Source: Anthropogastromicrobium sp052273485 | GTDB taxonomy: Bacteria; Bacillota; Clostridia; Lachnospirales; Lachnospiraceae | Direction: 5' to 3' | NCBI GenBank assembly: GCA_052273485.1 | Contig: DAVZID010000007.1 | Span: forward strand, 9,055 to 73,054 | Length of the DNA: 64,000 nt | Shown: positions 9,261-16,745 of the stretch, piece after piece | Layout of the letters: each line of letters begins with the position of its first letter | Numbering within the stretch: the first letter of the stretch is position 1 | Translations under genes and position numbers: made by a program | Notes under the pieces: model-generated | The model's input: only the letters and a program-made list of their open reading frames with translations | Database searches by the model: none | What the model was told of the DNA's origin: nothing

Positions 9261-10091
9261 TTATGCCGCATCTGCCTGTGAGTTTGCCTCACTCATGGAC
9301 TCACTCACAGACTCTGACGTATTTTCTTCGGAAAGCTGCTCTGTGGAGTCTTCTTCTGATGCATCTACTGAGCTTTCTTCATCGGATGCATCAGAAGAAG
9401 ACGGAACGGTTGTCTTTCCATCAAGCATATCCTTTAAGTTCTTAAGTGCTTCATCCTTTACACATGCTTCCTGGTATCTGGTATTGACATTTGCAACCAG
9501 TTCACGCACGGATTCCCATCCGGCTACCTCCTGCAAATAAGCAGCGATCTCGCCATCCTTTGCATTCTTGTCGATATACAGGCTTCCATCTTCATTCTGA
9601 CAAATGTACAGACGGATCATAGACGGTGCCTTTGTATCAATTCCAATAAAATTAATCTCATAGTACACATATGCAATATAAGTGTTATCTGCAATGCCTG
9701 GAACAGTATAGCAGACAATGTTTTCATAGGATTCTACATACTCACACTGCTTTTTCAGTGCATCCTCGCTAAATGGTGTCTCCTGTGAAACAATCTGAGT
9801 CAGCTGCTTCACATCCGCATTCTTTACTGCGTCAAAATACTTTTGTACCAGTTCCTTTACTGCCGGTACACCGTCCTTCTCAAGGGACTGAATCTGATTG
9901 TTGTTATTATTCTGCTTCTCAGTGACATCGACCACCGTCTGAATCTCTTGACGATCCTTATTGCCTTTTCGACTTGTAATCACAATAACTGCGACAATCA
10001 GTGCAGCCGCTACCAGAATGATGACAAAATACGGAAGAATTCTCCGGATCACCCCTGGTTTTTTCTTTCTTTTAAAATTATTTTTTGCCAT
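9261..10091 (-). CDS. Single-pass membrane-anchored hypothetical protein with NTF2-like middle
   Basis: No named family is recognised. The 276-residue protein has a Lys/Arg-rich N-terminus, one membrane helix (about residues 19-40), an Asn-rich spacer and a folded region of about 120 residues beginning PAVKELVQKYFDAVKNAD. That opening helix and the following sheets resemble NTF2/SnoaL-like or DUF4878-type domains. The C-terminal 50 residues are almost only Ser, Glu, Asp and Ala and look like a flexible acidic tail. N-in topology would place the domain outside the cell. It is the first gene of the moxR cassette and may be an extracytoplasmic accessory to it. Confidence 0.65.
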   Translation of the reverse strand: MAKNNFKRKKKPGVIRRILPYFVIILVAAALIVAVIVITSRKGNKDRQEIQTVVDVTEKQNNNNNQIQSLEKDGVPAVKELVQKYFDAVKNADVKQLTQIVSQETPFSEDALKKQCEYVESYENIVCYTVPGIADNTYIAYVYYEINFIGIDTKAPSMIRLYICQNEDGSLYIDKNAKDGEIAAYLQEVAGWESVRELVANVNTRYQEACVKDEALKNLKDMLDGKTTVPSSSDASDEESSVDASEEDSTEQLSEENTSESVSESMSEANSQADAA

Positions 10092-10120
10092 AGTTCCTTC
10101 CTGTTCTGCCGTCTTGCACG

Positions 10121-11014
10121 TTACTGTGCTGCGCGCGGACGCGCTTCAGGCTCATCAAAATATCTTTCCTTTACTAGCTCCACCGGCATCTGCTCTCCTG
10201 TCCACAAGGTAAATGCCTCCGCTCCCTGATAAAGCAGCATATACAGCCCATTAAAGCAGCTGCATCCCTGGCTCTCGGCAATCTTCATCAGTTTTGTCTT
10301 TCGCGGATTGTAAATCACGTCAGATACAATCAGCTCTGGATGGAAGAAAGCTGGATTTTCAATTACACTTCGATCCGTATCTGGTGCCATGCCAACATTC
10401 GTGCCATTCGTCAAAATACGGCTCTGGGAAAGCTCCCTTTTGATCACCGACTCATCGGAATAATCAAACAGATTAATCTTGCAGGCTGTTTCTTTTGTCA
10501 GCTGACTGATGACAGCCCTTGCATGCTCGGTGGATTTACCTGGACGACAGAATACAGAAATCTCCCGTACCCCATCGAGTGCCGCCTGAACCAGAATCGA
10601 CGTTGCCGCGCCGCCCGCTCCAAGAAGCGTCATCTTCTCGCCTTCTATGCAAAAGCCTGCTTCCTTTACCGCCCGCATATAGCCAGTTCCGTCGGTATTA
10701 TACCCGCGAAGCGTTCCATTTTCATTTACAACCGTATTTACAGAACCTGTAATCGCCGCCGCCGGAGAAAGCACATCACAAAGCTGTGCCATCTTTGACT
10801 TGTCCGGCATCGTGCAGTTCCAGCCTCTTGCTCCCAGGCTCACAAGGCCATCTACCGCACCGCTAAGACCTTCAATTCCCACATCAAAGCAAAGATACAC
10901 ATAATTTAATCCCAACTCCTGAAATGCTGTATTGTGCATCATCGGCGATTTGCTGTGCCCTACCGGACTTCCAAGTAGGCCGGTAAGACCCGTCTTTCCA
11001 TTTATCATAGACAT
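10121..11014 (-). CDS. aroE: Shikimate (quinate/shikimate) dehydrogenase
   Basis: A 297-residue enzyme of the shikimate dehydrogenase family, which reduces 3-dehydroshikimate to shikimate in aromatic amino-acid synthesis. The substrate-binding start LLGSPVGHSKSPMMHN, the catalytic Lys in NCTMPDKSKM, the ITGSVNTVV segment, the Rossmann loop LLGAGGAATS and the C-terminal GLYMLLYQGAEAFTLWTG are all present. The MPDK motif and the LWTG end are closer to YdiB-type dehydrogenases, which accept quinate and NAD as well as shikimate, than to classical AroE. As aroK lies 2 kb away in the same direction, a biosynthetic role is likely. Confidence 0.92.
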   Translation of the reverse strand: MSMINGKTGLTGLLGSPVGHSKSPMMHNTAFQELGLNYVYLCFDVGIEGLSGAVDGLVSLGARGWNCTMPDKSKMAQLCDVLSPAAAITGSVNTVVNENGTLRGYNTDGTGYMRAVKEAGFCIEGEKMTLLGAGGAATSILVQAALDGVREISVFCRPGKSTEHARAVISQLTKETACKINLFDYSDESVIKRELSQSRILTNGTNVGMAPDTDRSVIENPAFFHPELIVSDVIYNPRKTKLMKIAESQGCSCFNGLYMLLYQGAEAFTLWTGEQMPVELVKERYFDEPEARPRAAQ

Positions 11015-11030
11015 TTCCTCTCTTGTTTCG

Positions 11031-11087
11031 CTCCACAGTCAATCACTTCACAGTCAATCGCTTCACAGTCAATCGCTTCACAGAATC
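11031..11087. repeat. 15-bp tandem repeat upstream of aroE, about 3.7 copies
   Basis: The unit CTTCACAGTCAATCG recurs head to tail from 11031 to 11087, the first and last copies being imperfect. It lies in the 5' region of aroE, starting about 17 bp before its start codon. It looks like a replication-slippage repeat; an effect on aroE translation or spacing is only possible. Confidence 0.8.
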
Positions 11088-11252
11088 TAATATAGCGAAA
11101 CGATTTTGAAAATAAACTCCCGTGAATGGCACCATTCCAACTGCCCAAGCTCCCCTATACTTTAATACGAATCTGTAAAATATGCAAGCTTTTTATCTCT
11201 TTTGCCACTCTCTGTACTCTATTTTGTGCAAAATTACCACGAAATAGTGCTG

Positions 11253-12152
11253 TTATACTACAATGTGAACCTCATCTGTTTCTGGATCATATACATAAAC
11301 GTGATTGGATAAAAAATCGGTACTGACTGCATCTGTAAGGTTTACTTCCTCTACGATTTCCTTTAGCTGCATCGGAACAGTCTGCTCTTTTGTTTCTTCC
11401 TCTCCATTTGACTTTGCAAGAAGCAGCACCTCGTGTACGCTTGATGGTAAAATGTAGTATGCACCTCCAAGTTTTTTTGATGCCTGACGCAGTACACCTG
11501 GATACAAAATGACCGATGCGCCGAAAAATGCTTTGTTATTCGTCAAGGCAAAAAGATGAGGAAACTCCGACTCCTGTGCAAAATCTGTTATTCCAATCAA
11601 AGCCTCCACGCTGTTAAAGGCCGGCGGAAATCGCCGTATCATTGAAGTAATGGCCGTCTGAAACAAAATATCTTCTGTCACCTCCCAAATCCGACAATGA
11701 TCCTGATACACCACAGCCGCTCCCATCATCGTATCAGGTCCTTCAAAGACAAGCTGATAGACAACTGCAAAATCAAGAATACGCCGGTGTGGAACTAGCG
11801 CTAAAAAGGATTGATTTTTCTGATACGGAATCAATCGTATTGCCAGACATGCAGCTGCACACTCAAACTTTGTAAAAATCTCCCCCTCTACTGTCTTGTT
11901 TTCCGTTACCATATCTAGCACATTCTTCAATTCTTTTTGGATGCTTTCCATCGAATAGCCATGCTGATACATACGGTAAAACGGTGCCATATATACCCAA
12001 GGGGTTGTTCGCTTTCCTTTGTGGTATAATGACACCGTTTTTATCTTTGCTGTATGTTTTTGCTCAATCGTCTGTACCGTTACCTTCTCGTCAGCCGAAT
12101 AGGTAAATTGAAGACCCGCGGTAATTGTAAATAAAAATTGTTGATAATCCAT
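11253..12152 (-). CDS. DUF5688 family protein
   Basis: A 299-residue soluble protein with no signal peptide or membrane helix. Its length, the MDYQQFLFTI start, the central AVVYQDHCRIWEVTEDILF and the C-terminal YILPSSVHEVLLL segments match DUF5688, a family largely confined to Lachnospiraceae and relatives and of unknown function. Such genes are often present in several copies per genome. GGAGGG precedes the ATG. It lies downstream of tRNA-Arg and is probably transcribed alone. Confidence 0.75.
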   Translation of the reverse strand: MDYQQFLFTITAGLQFTYSADEKVTVQTIEQKHTAKIKTVSLYHKGKRTTPWVYMAPFYRMYQHGYSMESIQKELKNVLDMVTENKTVEGEIFTKFECAAACLAIRLIPYQKNQSFLALVPHRRILDFAVVYQLVFEGPDTMMGAAVVYQDHCRIWEVTEDILFQTAITSMIRRFPPAFNSVEALIGITDFAQESEFPHLFALTNNKAFFGASVILYPGVLRQASKKLGGAYYILPSSVHEVLLLAKSNGEEETKEQTVPMQLKEIVEEVNLTDAVSTDFLSNHVYVYDPETDEVHIVV

Positions 12153-12241
12153 ATTGCCCTCCGATTTTCAAGTTTGTTTTCAAGCTTTGCTCGTATTGTT
12201 TCAGCCTAAAAGAAAAAAATCAGAAAAGCTGGATGAGAGAA

Positions 12242-12313
12242 TACATCTGATGGGAATCGAACCCACGCACACGGCTCCGGAGGCCATCGCTCTATCCACT
12301 GAGCTACAGATGT
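12242..12313 (-). tRNA. tRNA-Arg (anticodon CCG)
   Basis: The minus strand folds as a 72-nt cloverleaf. The acceptor stem ACATCTG/CAGATGT is perfect, the D stem is GCTC/GAGC, the anticodon stem is ATGGC/GCCGT with loop CTCCGGA, and the T arm has loop TTCGATT. The discriminator is A and the CCA end is not encoded. Anticodon CCG reads the arginine codon CGG. It lies downstream of efp. Confidence 0.93.
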
Positions 12314-12336
12314 ATATGCTGACCTAAGCAGCATAT
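12314..12336 (-). other. Hairpin directly before tRNA-Arg
   Basis: ATATGCTG (12314-12321) pairs with CAGCATAT (12329-12336), a perfect 8-bp stem abutting the 5' end of the tRNA. It may guide 5' processing of the precursor, or act as a weak stop for efp read-through. Confidence 0.45.
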
Positions 12337-12422
12337 TTTATTTCTAATGATTAAAAATCTCACAGCCAAAAGCCGATGCAAGAAAACTCGCATAGACCTT
12401 TGACCTTGCGATTCTGATATCA

Positions 12423-12980
12423 TTATACTCTGGACAGATACTCGCCAGTTCTGGTATCAATCTTGATAACCTCACCGTTCTCTACGAACAGCGGAACCAT
12501 TACCTGTGCACCAGTCTCAACGATTGCCGGCTTGGTAGCACCAGTAGCAGTATTTCCCTTGAAACCTGGCTCGGTCTCAGTAATCTGAAGCTCTACGAAC
12601 AGCGGTGGCTCTACGGAGAATACGTTTCCATTGTGAGAACATACCTTACACATCTCGTTCTCCTTAACGAACTTTAATGCGTCACCGATCAGCTCGCTTC
12701 CAAGTGCGATCTGCTCATAGGTATCGTTGTCCATGAAGTAATACAGATCTCCATCCTGATACAGATACTGCATATCCTTACGGTCAATTCTTGCCTCCGG
12801 GAACTTCTCGGTTGGACGGAAGGTCTTCTCAACTACTCCGCCATTCTTGATATCCTTTAACTTTGTACGAACAAATGCCGCACCCTTACCTGGCTTTACG
12901 TGCTGAAACTCAAGGATCTGATAGACAGTGCCTTCAATTTCCAAAGTCTTACCATTTCTGAAATCACCAGCTGAAATCAT
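12423..12980 (-). CDS. efp: Elongation factor P
   Basis: A 185-residue translation factor that relieves ribosome stalling at polyproline stretches. The three-domain layout is complete. The N-terminal KOW-like domain begins MISAGDFRNGKTLEIEGTVY, the loop HVKPGKGAAFVRTKLKD carries the Lys at the tRNA-facing tip (KPGKGAA), and the C-terminal OB domain ends VPLFVENGEVIKIDTRTGEY. AGGAGG precedes the ATG. A sigma-A promoter lies about 110 bp upstream. Gene order yqeG-aroK-efp matches other Clostridia. Confidence 0.97.
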   Translation of the reverse strand: MISAGDFRNGKTLEIEGTVYQILEFQHVKPGKGAAFVRTKLKDIKNGGVVEKTFRPTEKFPEARIDRKDMQYLYQDGDLYYFMDNDTYEQIALGSELIGDALKFVKENEMCKVCSHNGNVFSVEPPLFVELQITETEPGFKGNTATGATKPAIVETGAQVMVPLFVENGEVIKIDTRTGEYLSRV

Positions 12981-13091
12981 GTTTTTTCCTCCTGTAAATG
13001 AGAATGAACGGCATCTTTCTGTACAGCTGCACAGATGCCTATCGGTCTAACAAAACGCAAACGCCCATTAAACGGCGCTGCATACTGTATT

Positions 13092-13120
13092 ATCATACAA
13101 TAAAAAATCGAACTTTTCAA
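13092..13120 (-). promoter_or_regulatory. Sigma-A promoter of efp
   Basis: On the minus strand -35 TTGAAA (13115-13120), a 17-bp spacer and -10 TATGAT (13092-13097) lie between aroK and efp, giving efp its own transcript start with a leader of roughly 105 bases. Confidence 0.65.
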
Positions 13121-13129
13121 GTAGTATTT

Positions 13130-13639
13130 TTAAAACTTATGAAAAAAACTTAAAATCTCCCCAGCCAGTTCGCCAGGTGTTTTCTGGTCGACGTCCAGAA
13201 TCGTATCCGCAGCGCTTATATAATGATCTTCACGCTGTGCCATCAGTGTACGCACCTTTTCTCCACTGTCATCGCCCTGAAGAAGGGGACGCGTGGTATC
13301 ACCCTTTAAGCGCGCTAAGACGGTTTCTGGACGAATTTTTAAATAGACAACCATGCCAAGTTTTTTCAGAAGTGCTCTGTTTTCTGCACGTAATGGCATT
13401 CCACCTCCACAGGAAATCACAAATTGTTTGTCTTGTGCAAGCAGTGTCTTAAGTGCCTTTGTCTCTGCCTGTCGAAAATAAGCTTCACCCTTTTGGGCAA
13501 AGATTTCAGAAATGCGCATTTTCTCACATTCTTCGATATAGGCATCGGTATCAATAAACTCCAATCCACTCTTTGCAAGCTCCTTGCCTACCGTTGTCTT
13601 TCCAGCCCCCATAAAACCGATTAAAATAATAGAACTCAT
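13130..13639 (-). CDS. aroK: Shikimate kinase
   Basis: A 169-residue kinase that phosphorylates shikimate at O3 with ATP in the chorismate pathway. The P-loop GFMGAGKTT covers residues 8-16, the shikimate-binding DTDAYIE follows near residue 31, the Walker B-like SCGGGMPL near residue 75, and the lid Arg is in DTTRPLL. The ATG overlaps the stop of yqeG by 4 bp (ATGA), indicating translational coupling. Length is normal for the family. Confidence 0.95.
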   Translation of the reverse strand: MSSIILIGFMGAGKTTVGKELAKSGLEFIDTDAYIEECEKMRISEIFAQKGEAYFRQAETKALKTLLAQDKQFVISCGGGMPLRAENRALLKKLGMVVYLKIRPETVLARLKGDTTRPLLQGDDSGEKVRTLMAQREDHYISAADTILDVDQKTPGELAGEILSFFHKF

Positions 13640-14133
13640 TTTTTTCTCCCTCTGTGATAAAAGAACAGCACAATACGTTCAAGATAGCGCTTTAATACGA
13701 TCTGAATCTCTTCTTTTGGATGAATTGGTTTTACCAGATACGTACGGATGCCTGCTCGATTTGCCCCATAAATATCCGTAAAGATCTGATCTCCGATAAA
13801 AATCGTCGTATCCGGTGTTGTCTGGATACGTTTCATTCCCTGCTCGTAGCCATGTGCAGATGGCTTTCCTGCCTTATAAATATAGTCACTTCCTACTGCC
13901 TTTGCAAATGGACTGACACGCGCCTCTTTATTATTTGAAATGATACAAGTCTTTAATCCGATCCGGTGAAGCTTTTCGAATAGCTTTTTTGCCTGTTCAG
14001 TTGCCGGCGCTCCATGCGGAACAAGCGTATTGTCCACATCGAACAATACGCCTCGCACGCCATTGTCATATTCTTTTTGATAGTCAATCTGGTAGGCAGA
14101 TGATGCCTCTGCCCATGGATATAATTTACTCAC
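13636..14133 (-). CDS. YqeG family HAD IIIA-type phosphatase
   Basis: A 165-residue HAD phosphatase of the YqeG family. Motif I is FDVDNTLVPH with nucleophile Asp32 and acid Asp34, motif II is ISNN, and the last motif is FIGDQIFTDIYGA. It lacks a large cap, typical of class III HADs. The physiological substrate of YqeG proteins in Clostridia is not settled. It overlaps nrdR upstream and aroK downstream by 4 bp each, so the three genes form one tightly coupled unit. Confidence 0.92.
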   Translation of the reverse strand: MSKLYPWAEASSAYQIDYQKEYDNGVRGVLFDVDNTLVPHGAPATEQAKKLFEKLHRIGLKTCIISNNKEARVSPFAKAVGSDYIYKAGKPSAHGYEQGMKRIQTTPDTTIFIGDQIFTDIYGANRAGIRTYLVKPIHPKEEIQIVLKRYLERIVLFFYHRGRKK

Positions 14134-14594
14134 TGTTTCTTCTCTTTCTGAATCATATTTTTAAGCTCTTCTGCAAAATTATTCAAATCCGTAAAAGAGC
14201 GATAGACACTGGCAAAGCGCACATAGGCAACTTCATCGAGTGTTTTTAGCTTTTCCATCACCAGCTCACCAATTACCTTGCTGCTGACTTCCTTCTCATA
14301 ATTATTAAAAATGGTTGTCTCAATATCATCTACCAGACGATTAACCGCATCTGTCGGAACCGGGCGCTTATGGCAGGCCATAACAATACCGGTCTTTAAT
14401 TTTTCTCTCGAATAGGTCTCCCTTGTCTGATCCTTTTTCACTACCATCAGCGGAAATACTTCAATCTTCTCATATGTGGTAAAGCGCCGGTTGCACACCT
14501 CGCACATCCTGCGCCTGCGGATCGCAGTATTATCGTCAGAAGGCCTTGAATCAATTACTTTTGTTGTATCTTCTCCGCAAAACGGACACTTCAT
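14130..14594 (-). CDS. nrdR: Transcriptional repressor NrdR
   Basis: A 154-residue regulator of ribonucleotide reductase genes. The zinc ribbon uses Cys3, Cys6, Cys31 and Cys34 (MKCPFCG and MCEVC), and an ATP-cone domain follows from about residue 48 (VVKKDQTRETYSREKL). The protein senses (d)ATP through the cone and binds NrdR boxes. The start was set at 14594 rather than the ATG four codons upstream. GGAGG lies five bases before it, and the family begins M-K/R-C-P-F-C. The stop overlaps the yqeG start by 4 bp. No nrd genes are in the window. Confidence 0.96.
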   Translation of the reverse strand: MKCPFCGEDTTKVIDSRPSDDNTAIRRRRMCEVCNRRFTTYEKIEVFPLMVVKKDQTRETYSREKLKTGIVMACHKRPVPTDAVNRLVDDIETTIFNNYEKEVSSKVIGELVMEKLKTLDEVAYVRFASVYRSFTDLNNFAEELKNMIQKEKKQ

Positions 14595-14728
14595 TGCTGC
14601 CTCCATTCCTGCTGTCTGCCAGCATCCCTTTTATGCTATTATTATAAAATAAAAGGGCCTATAAGGTCAAGTTTTTTCTGAATTGTTTTCGATTCGATTT
14701 TACAATCTACCACTTTTCTTTTATTCTT

Positions 14729-14992
14729 CTATTTTTCTTTGTCTTTAATTGGCTTTTCGCCCTCTTCAATATTAACCAGTATAATATCTGGTCCAATCTG
14801 ACACACCTTACAAAATGGAATGCAATACTCAGTATCTCGCCCAAACAAACCACATATTTTCCCAGTTCCGGGCACAATCAGCTCCGTTATGTAGCCAGTT
14901 TTGCAATCAAATTCAATATCGCACACATAGCCAAGCCGCTTGCAGTCCTTAACATTGATCACTTCCTTTTGCCTTAAATCACAAATACGCAT
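14729..14992 (-). CDS. YlmC/YmxH family PRC-barrel protein
   Basis: An 87-residue protein made of a single PRC-barrel domain (MRICDLRQKEVINVKDCKRL, with GKICGLFG in the middle and a charged Lys-rich tail). The YlmC/YmxH family is linked to sporulation in Bacillus and Clostridia, but its molecular role is not known. GAGGA lies six bases before the ATG. The start codon lies in the 3' arm of an 18-bp inverted repeat, so translation may be controlled. It follows prfC. Confidence 0.85.
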   Translation of the reverse strand: MRICDLRQKEVINVKDCKRLGYVCDIEFDCKTGYITELIVPGTGKICGLFGRDTEYCIPFCKVCQIGPDIILVNIEEGEKPIKDKEK

Positions 14993-15043
14993 ATACTGTC
15001 CTCGAAACCATCACCTTTCCTCGGTACAGTATATGCGTATTTG
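14982..15043 (-). promoter_or_regulatory. 18-bp perfect inverted repeat enclosing the ymxH ribosome binding site and start codon
   Basis: Positions 14982-14999 and 15026-15043 are exact reverse complements over 18 bp, separated by 26 bases. In the minus-strand RNA the 3' arm holds the ymxH AUG (14990-14992), and the Shine-Dalgarno GAGGA is in the loop next to the stem. Closing the hairpin would hide the start codon. No T-run follows, so it is not a typical terminator of prfC. Confidence 0.75.
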
Positions 15044-15066
15044 AATCATTCTGTTTTCATTAAATT

Positions 15067-16659
15067 TTAGTGCTCAGTTCCAAACTCAGACAATTTCAAG
15101 CCTGGATTTCTCTCAAGTACCATCTGCGGACTCCAGCTGTTTGCAAACAGAAGCAGTGGACGATCCTTTAGATCCTTGATGCGCTTCATATCGGATGTAC
15201 CATTGATTTTTGCAACATCTACGCTCTCCCAATTCTCAATCCAACGGATATACTCGTATGGCAGCGGATCCAGACGAATCTCAACATTGTATTCATTTTC
15301 CAGACGGAACTTTAAAACATCAAACTGCAGCACGCCGACAACGCCGACAATGATTTCTTCCATTCCGGTATTGAACTCCTGAAAGATCTGAATGGCACCC
15401 TCGAGCGCAATCTGACTAATTCCCTTAATGAACTGCTTACGCTTCATCGTATCTACCTGACGTACTCTTGCAAAATGCTCAGGTGCGAAGGTCGGAATTC
15501 CATCAAATGTAAGGTCGCCCATTTTCGGAGAACAGATCGTATCACCGATGGAGAAAATACCTGGGTCAAAAATGCCAATGATATCACCCGCATAAGCCTC
15601 CTCAACAATCGTACGCTCCGATGCCATCATCTGCTGTGGCTGTGTCAGACGAATCTTTCTGCCACCCTGCACATGATTTACCTCCATACCTGCCTCAAAC
15701 TTACCAGAGCAGATACGCATAAATGCAATACGGTCTCTATGTGCCTTGTTCATGTTTGCCTGAATCTTAAAGACAAATGCAGAGAAATTATCATCAAACG
15801 GACTGATATCGCCCTTCGAGCTATGTCTTGGAAGTGGCGCATAGGTCATCTTTAAGAAATGCTCCAAGAATGTCTCAACACCAAAGTTGGTAAGTGCAGA
15901 ACCAAAGAATACTGGTGAAAGCTCACCGCGACTTACTTTATCCTGATCAAACTCCTCACAAGCTCCATCAAGTAACTCAATATCTTCAAGCAGTTTCTGA
16001 TAACCGATGATGCCAACCTCATCCTCTGCCTCATCAACCTCAAGCTCATGACTCTCAACCTCATGCATACCAGCATCTGCTGCAACAAAAGTTGTGATCT
16101 TCTTTGTATTACGATCATAAACACCCTTAAAGTTCTTTCCACAGCCAATCGGCCAGTTAATCGGGCAAGTCTTAATTCCCAATACGCGCTCAATCTCATC
16201 CATCAGATCAAACGGATCATTTGCCTCACGGTCGAGCTTATTGATAAAGGTAAAAATCGGAATATGGCGCATGACGCAAACCTTAAACAGCTTAATTGTC
16301 TGCGCCTCAACACCCTTAGAAGCATCAATTACCATAACGGCAGAATCCGCTGCCATCAGGGTACGATAGGTATCCTCGGAGAAATCCTGATGTCCTGGTG
16401 TATCCAGAATGTTGATGCAGTAGCCCTCATAATGGAACTGTAAAACAGAAGAGGTTACAGAAATACCTCTCTGCTTCTCGATCTCCATCCAGTCGGAAAC
16501 CGCGTGCTTTGCTGTCTTTCTTCCCTTTACGGAACCTGCCTGATTGATTGCACCTCCGTAGAGAAGAAACTTCTCTGTTAATGTAGTTTTACCCGCATCC
16601 GGGTGGGAAATAATGGCAAACGTTCTTCGCTTGCTGATTTCTTCTTCATATAATGACAT
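15067..16659 (-). CDS. prfC: Peptide chain release factor 3
   Basis: A translational GTPase of 530 residues that recycles RF1/RF2 after peptide release. The G1 loop SHPDAGKTT lies near residue 20, the switch region EKQRGISVTSS and G3 DTPGHQDF follow, then G4 NKLDRE. The C-terminal domains contain VVGVLQFDVLKFRLENEYNVE and are complete. The start was placed at 16659 because RF3 proteins begin M-S/T-L close to KRRTFAIISHP. Longer in-frame starts at 16692 (ATG) and 16704 (TTG) exist but extend beyond the family N-terminus. It is transcribed from the hisS side toward ymxH. Confidence 0.96.
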   Translation of the reverse strand: MSLYEEEISKRRTFAIISHPDAGKTTLTEKFLLYGGAINQAGSVKGRKTAKHAVSDWMEIEKQRGISVTSSVLQFHYEGYCINILDTPGHQDFSEDTYRTLMAADSAVMVIDASKGVEAQTIKLFKVCVMRHIPIFTFINKLDREANDPFDLMDEIERVLGIKTCPINWPIGCGKNFKGVYDRNTKKITTFVAADAGMHEVESHELEVDEAEDEVGIIGYQKLLEDIELLDGACEEFDQDKVSRGELSPVFFGSALTNFGVETFLEHFLKMTYAPLPRHSSKGDISPFDDNFSAFVFKIQANMNKAHRDRIAFMRICSGKFEAGMEVNHVQGGRKIRLTQPQQMMASERTIVEEAYAGDIIGIFDPGIFSIGDTICSPKMGDLTFDGIPTFAPEHFARVRQVDTMKRKQFIKGISQIALEGAIQIFQEFNTGMEEIIVGVVGVLQFDVLKFRLENEYNVEIRLDPLPYEYIRWIENWESVDVAKINGTSDMKRIKDLKDRPLLLFANSWSPQMVLERNPGLKLSEFGTEH

Positions 16660-16745
16660 TTTATTCCATGCCTTTCTTTTTTCAAAATTCATGAGACAAT
16701 CCAAAGCCGCGCATTGCTCACGCAGCTTTAAATTGTTTTTGTTCT

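Noticed and set aside
11126..11326. A 66-codon plus-strand frame upstream of aroE
   Set aside because: It overlaps the end of the DUF5688 gene on the other strand, has no ribosome binding site and a composition unlike the neighbours.
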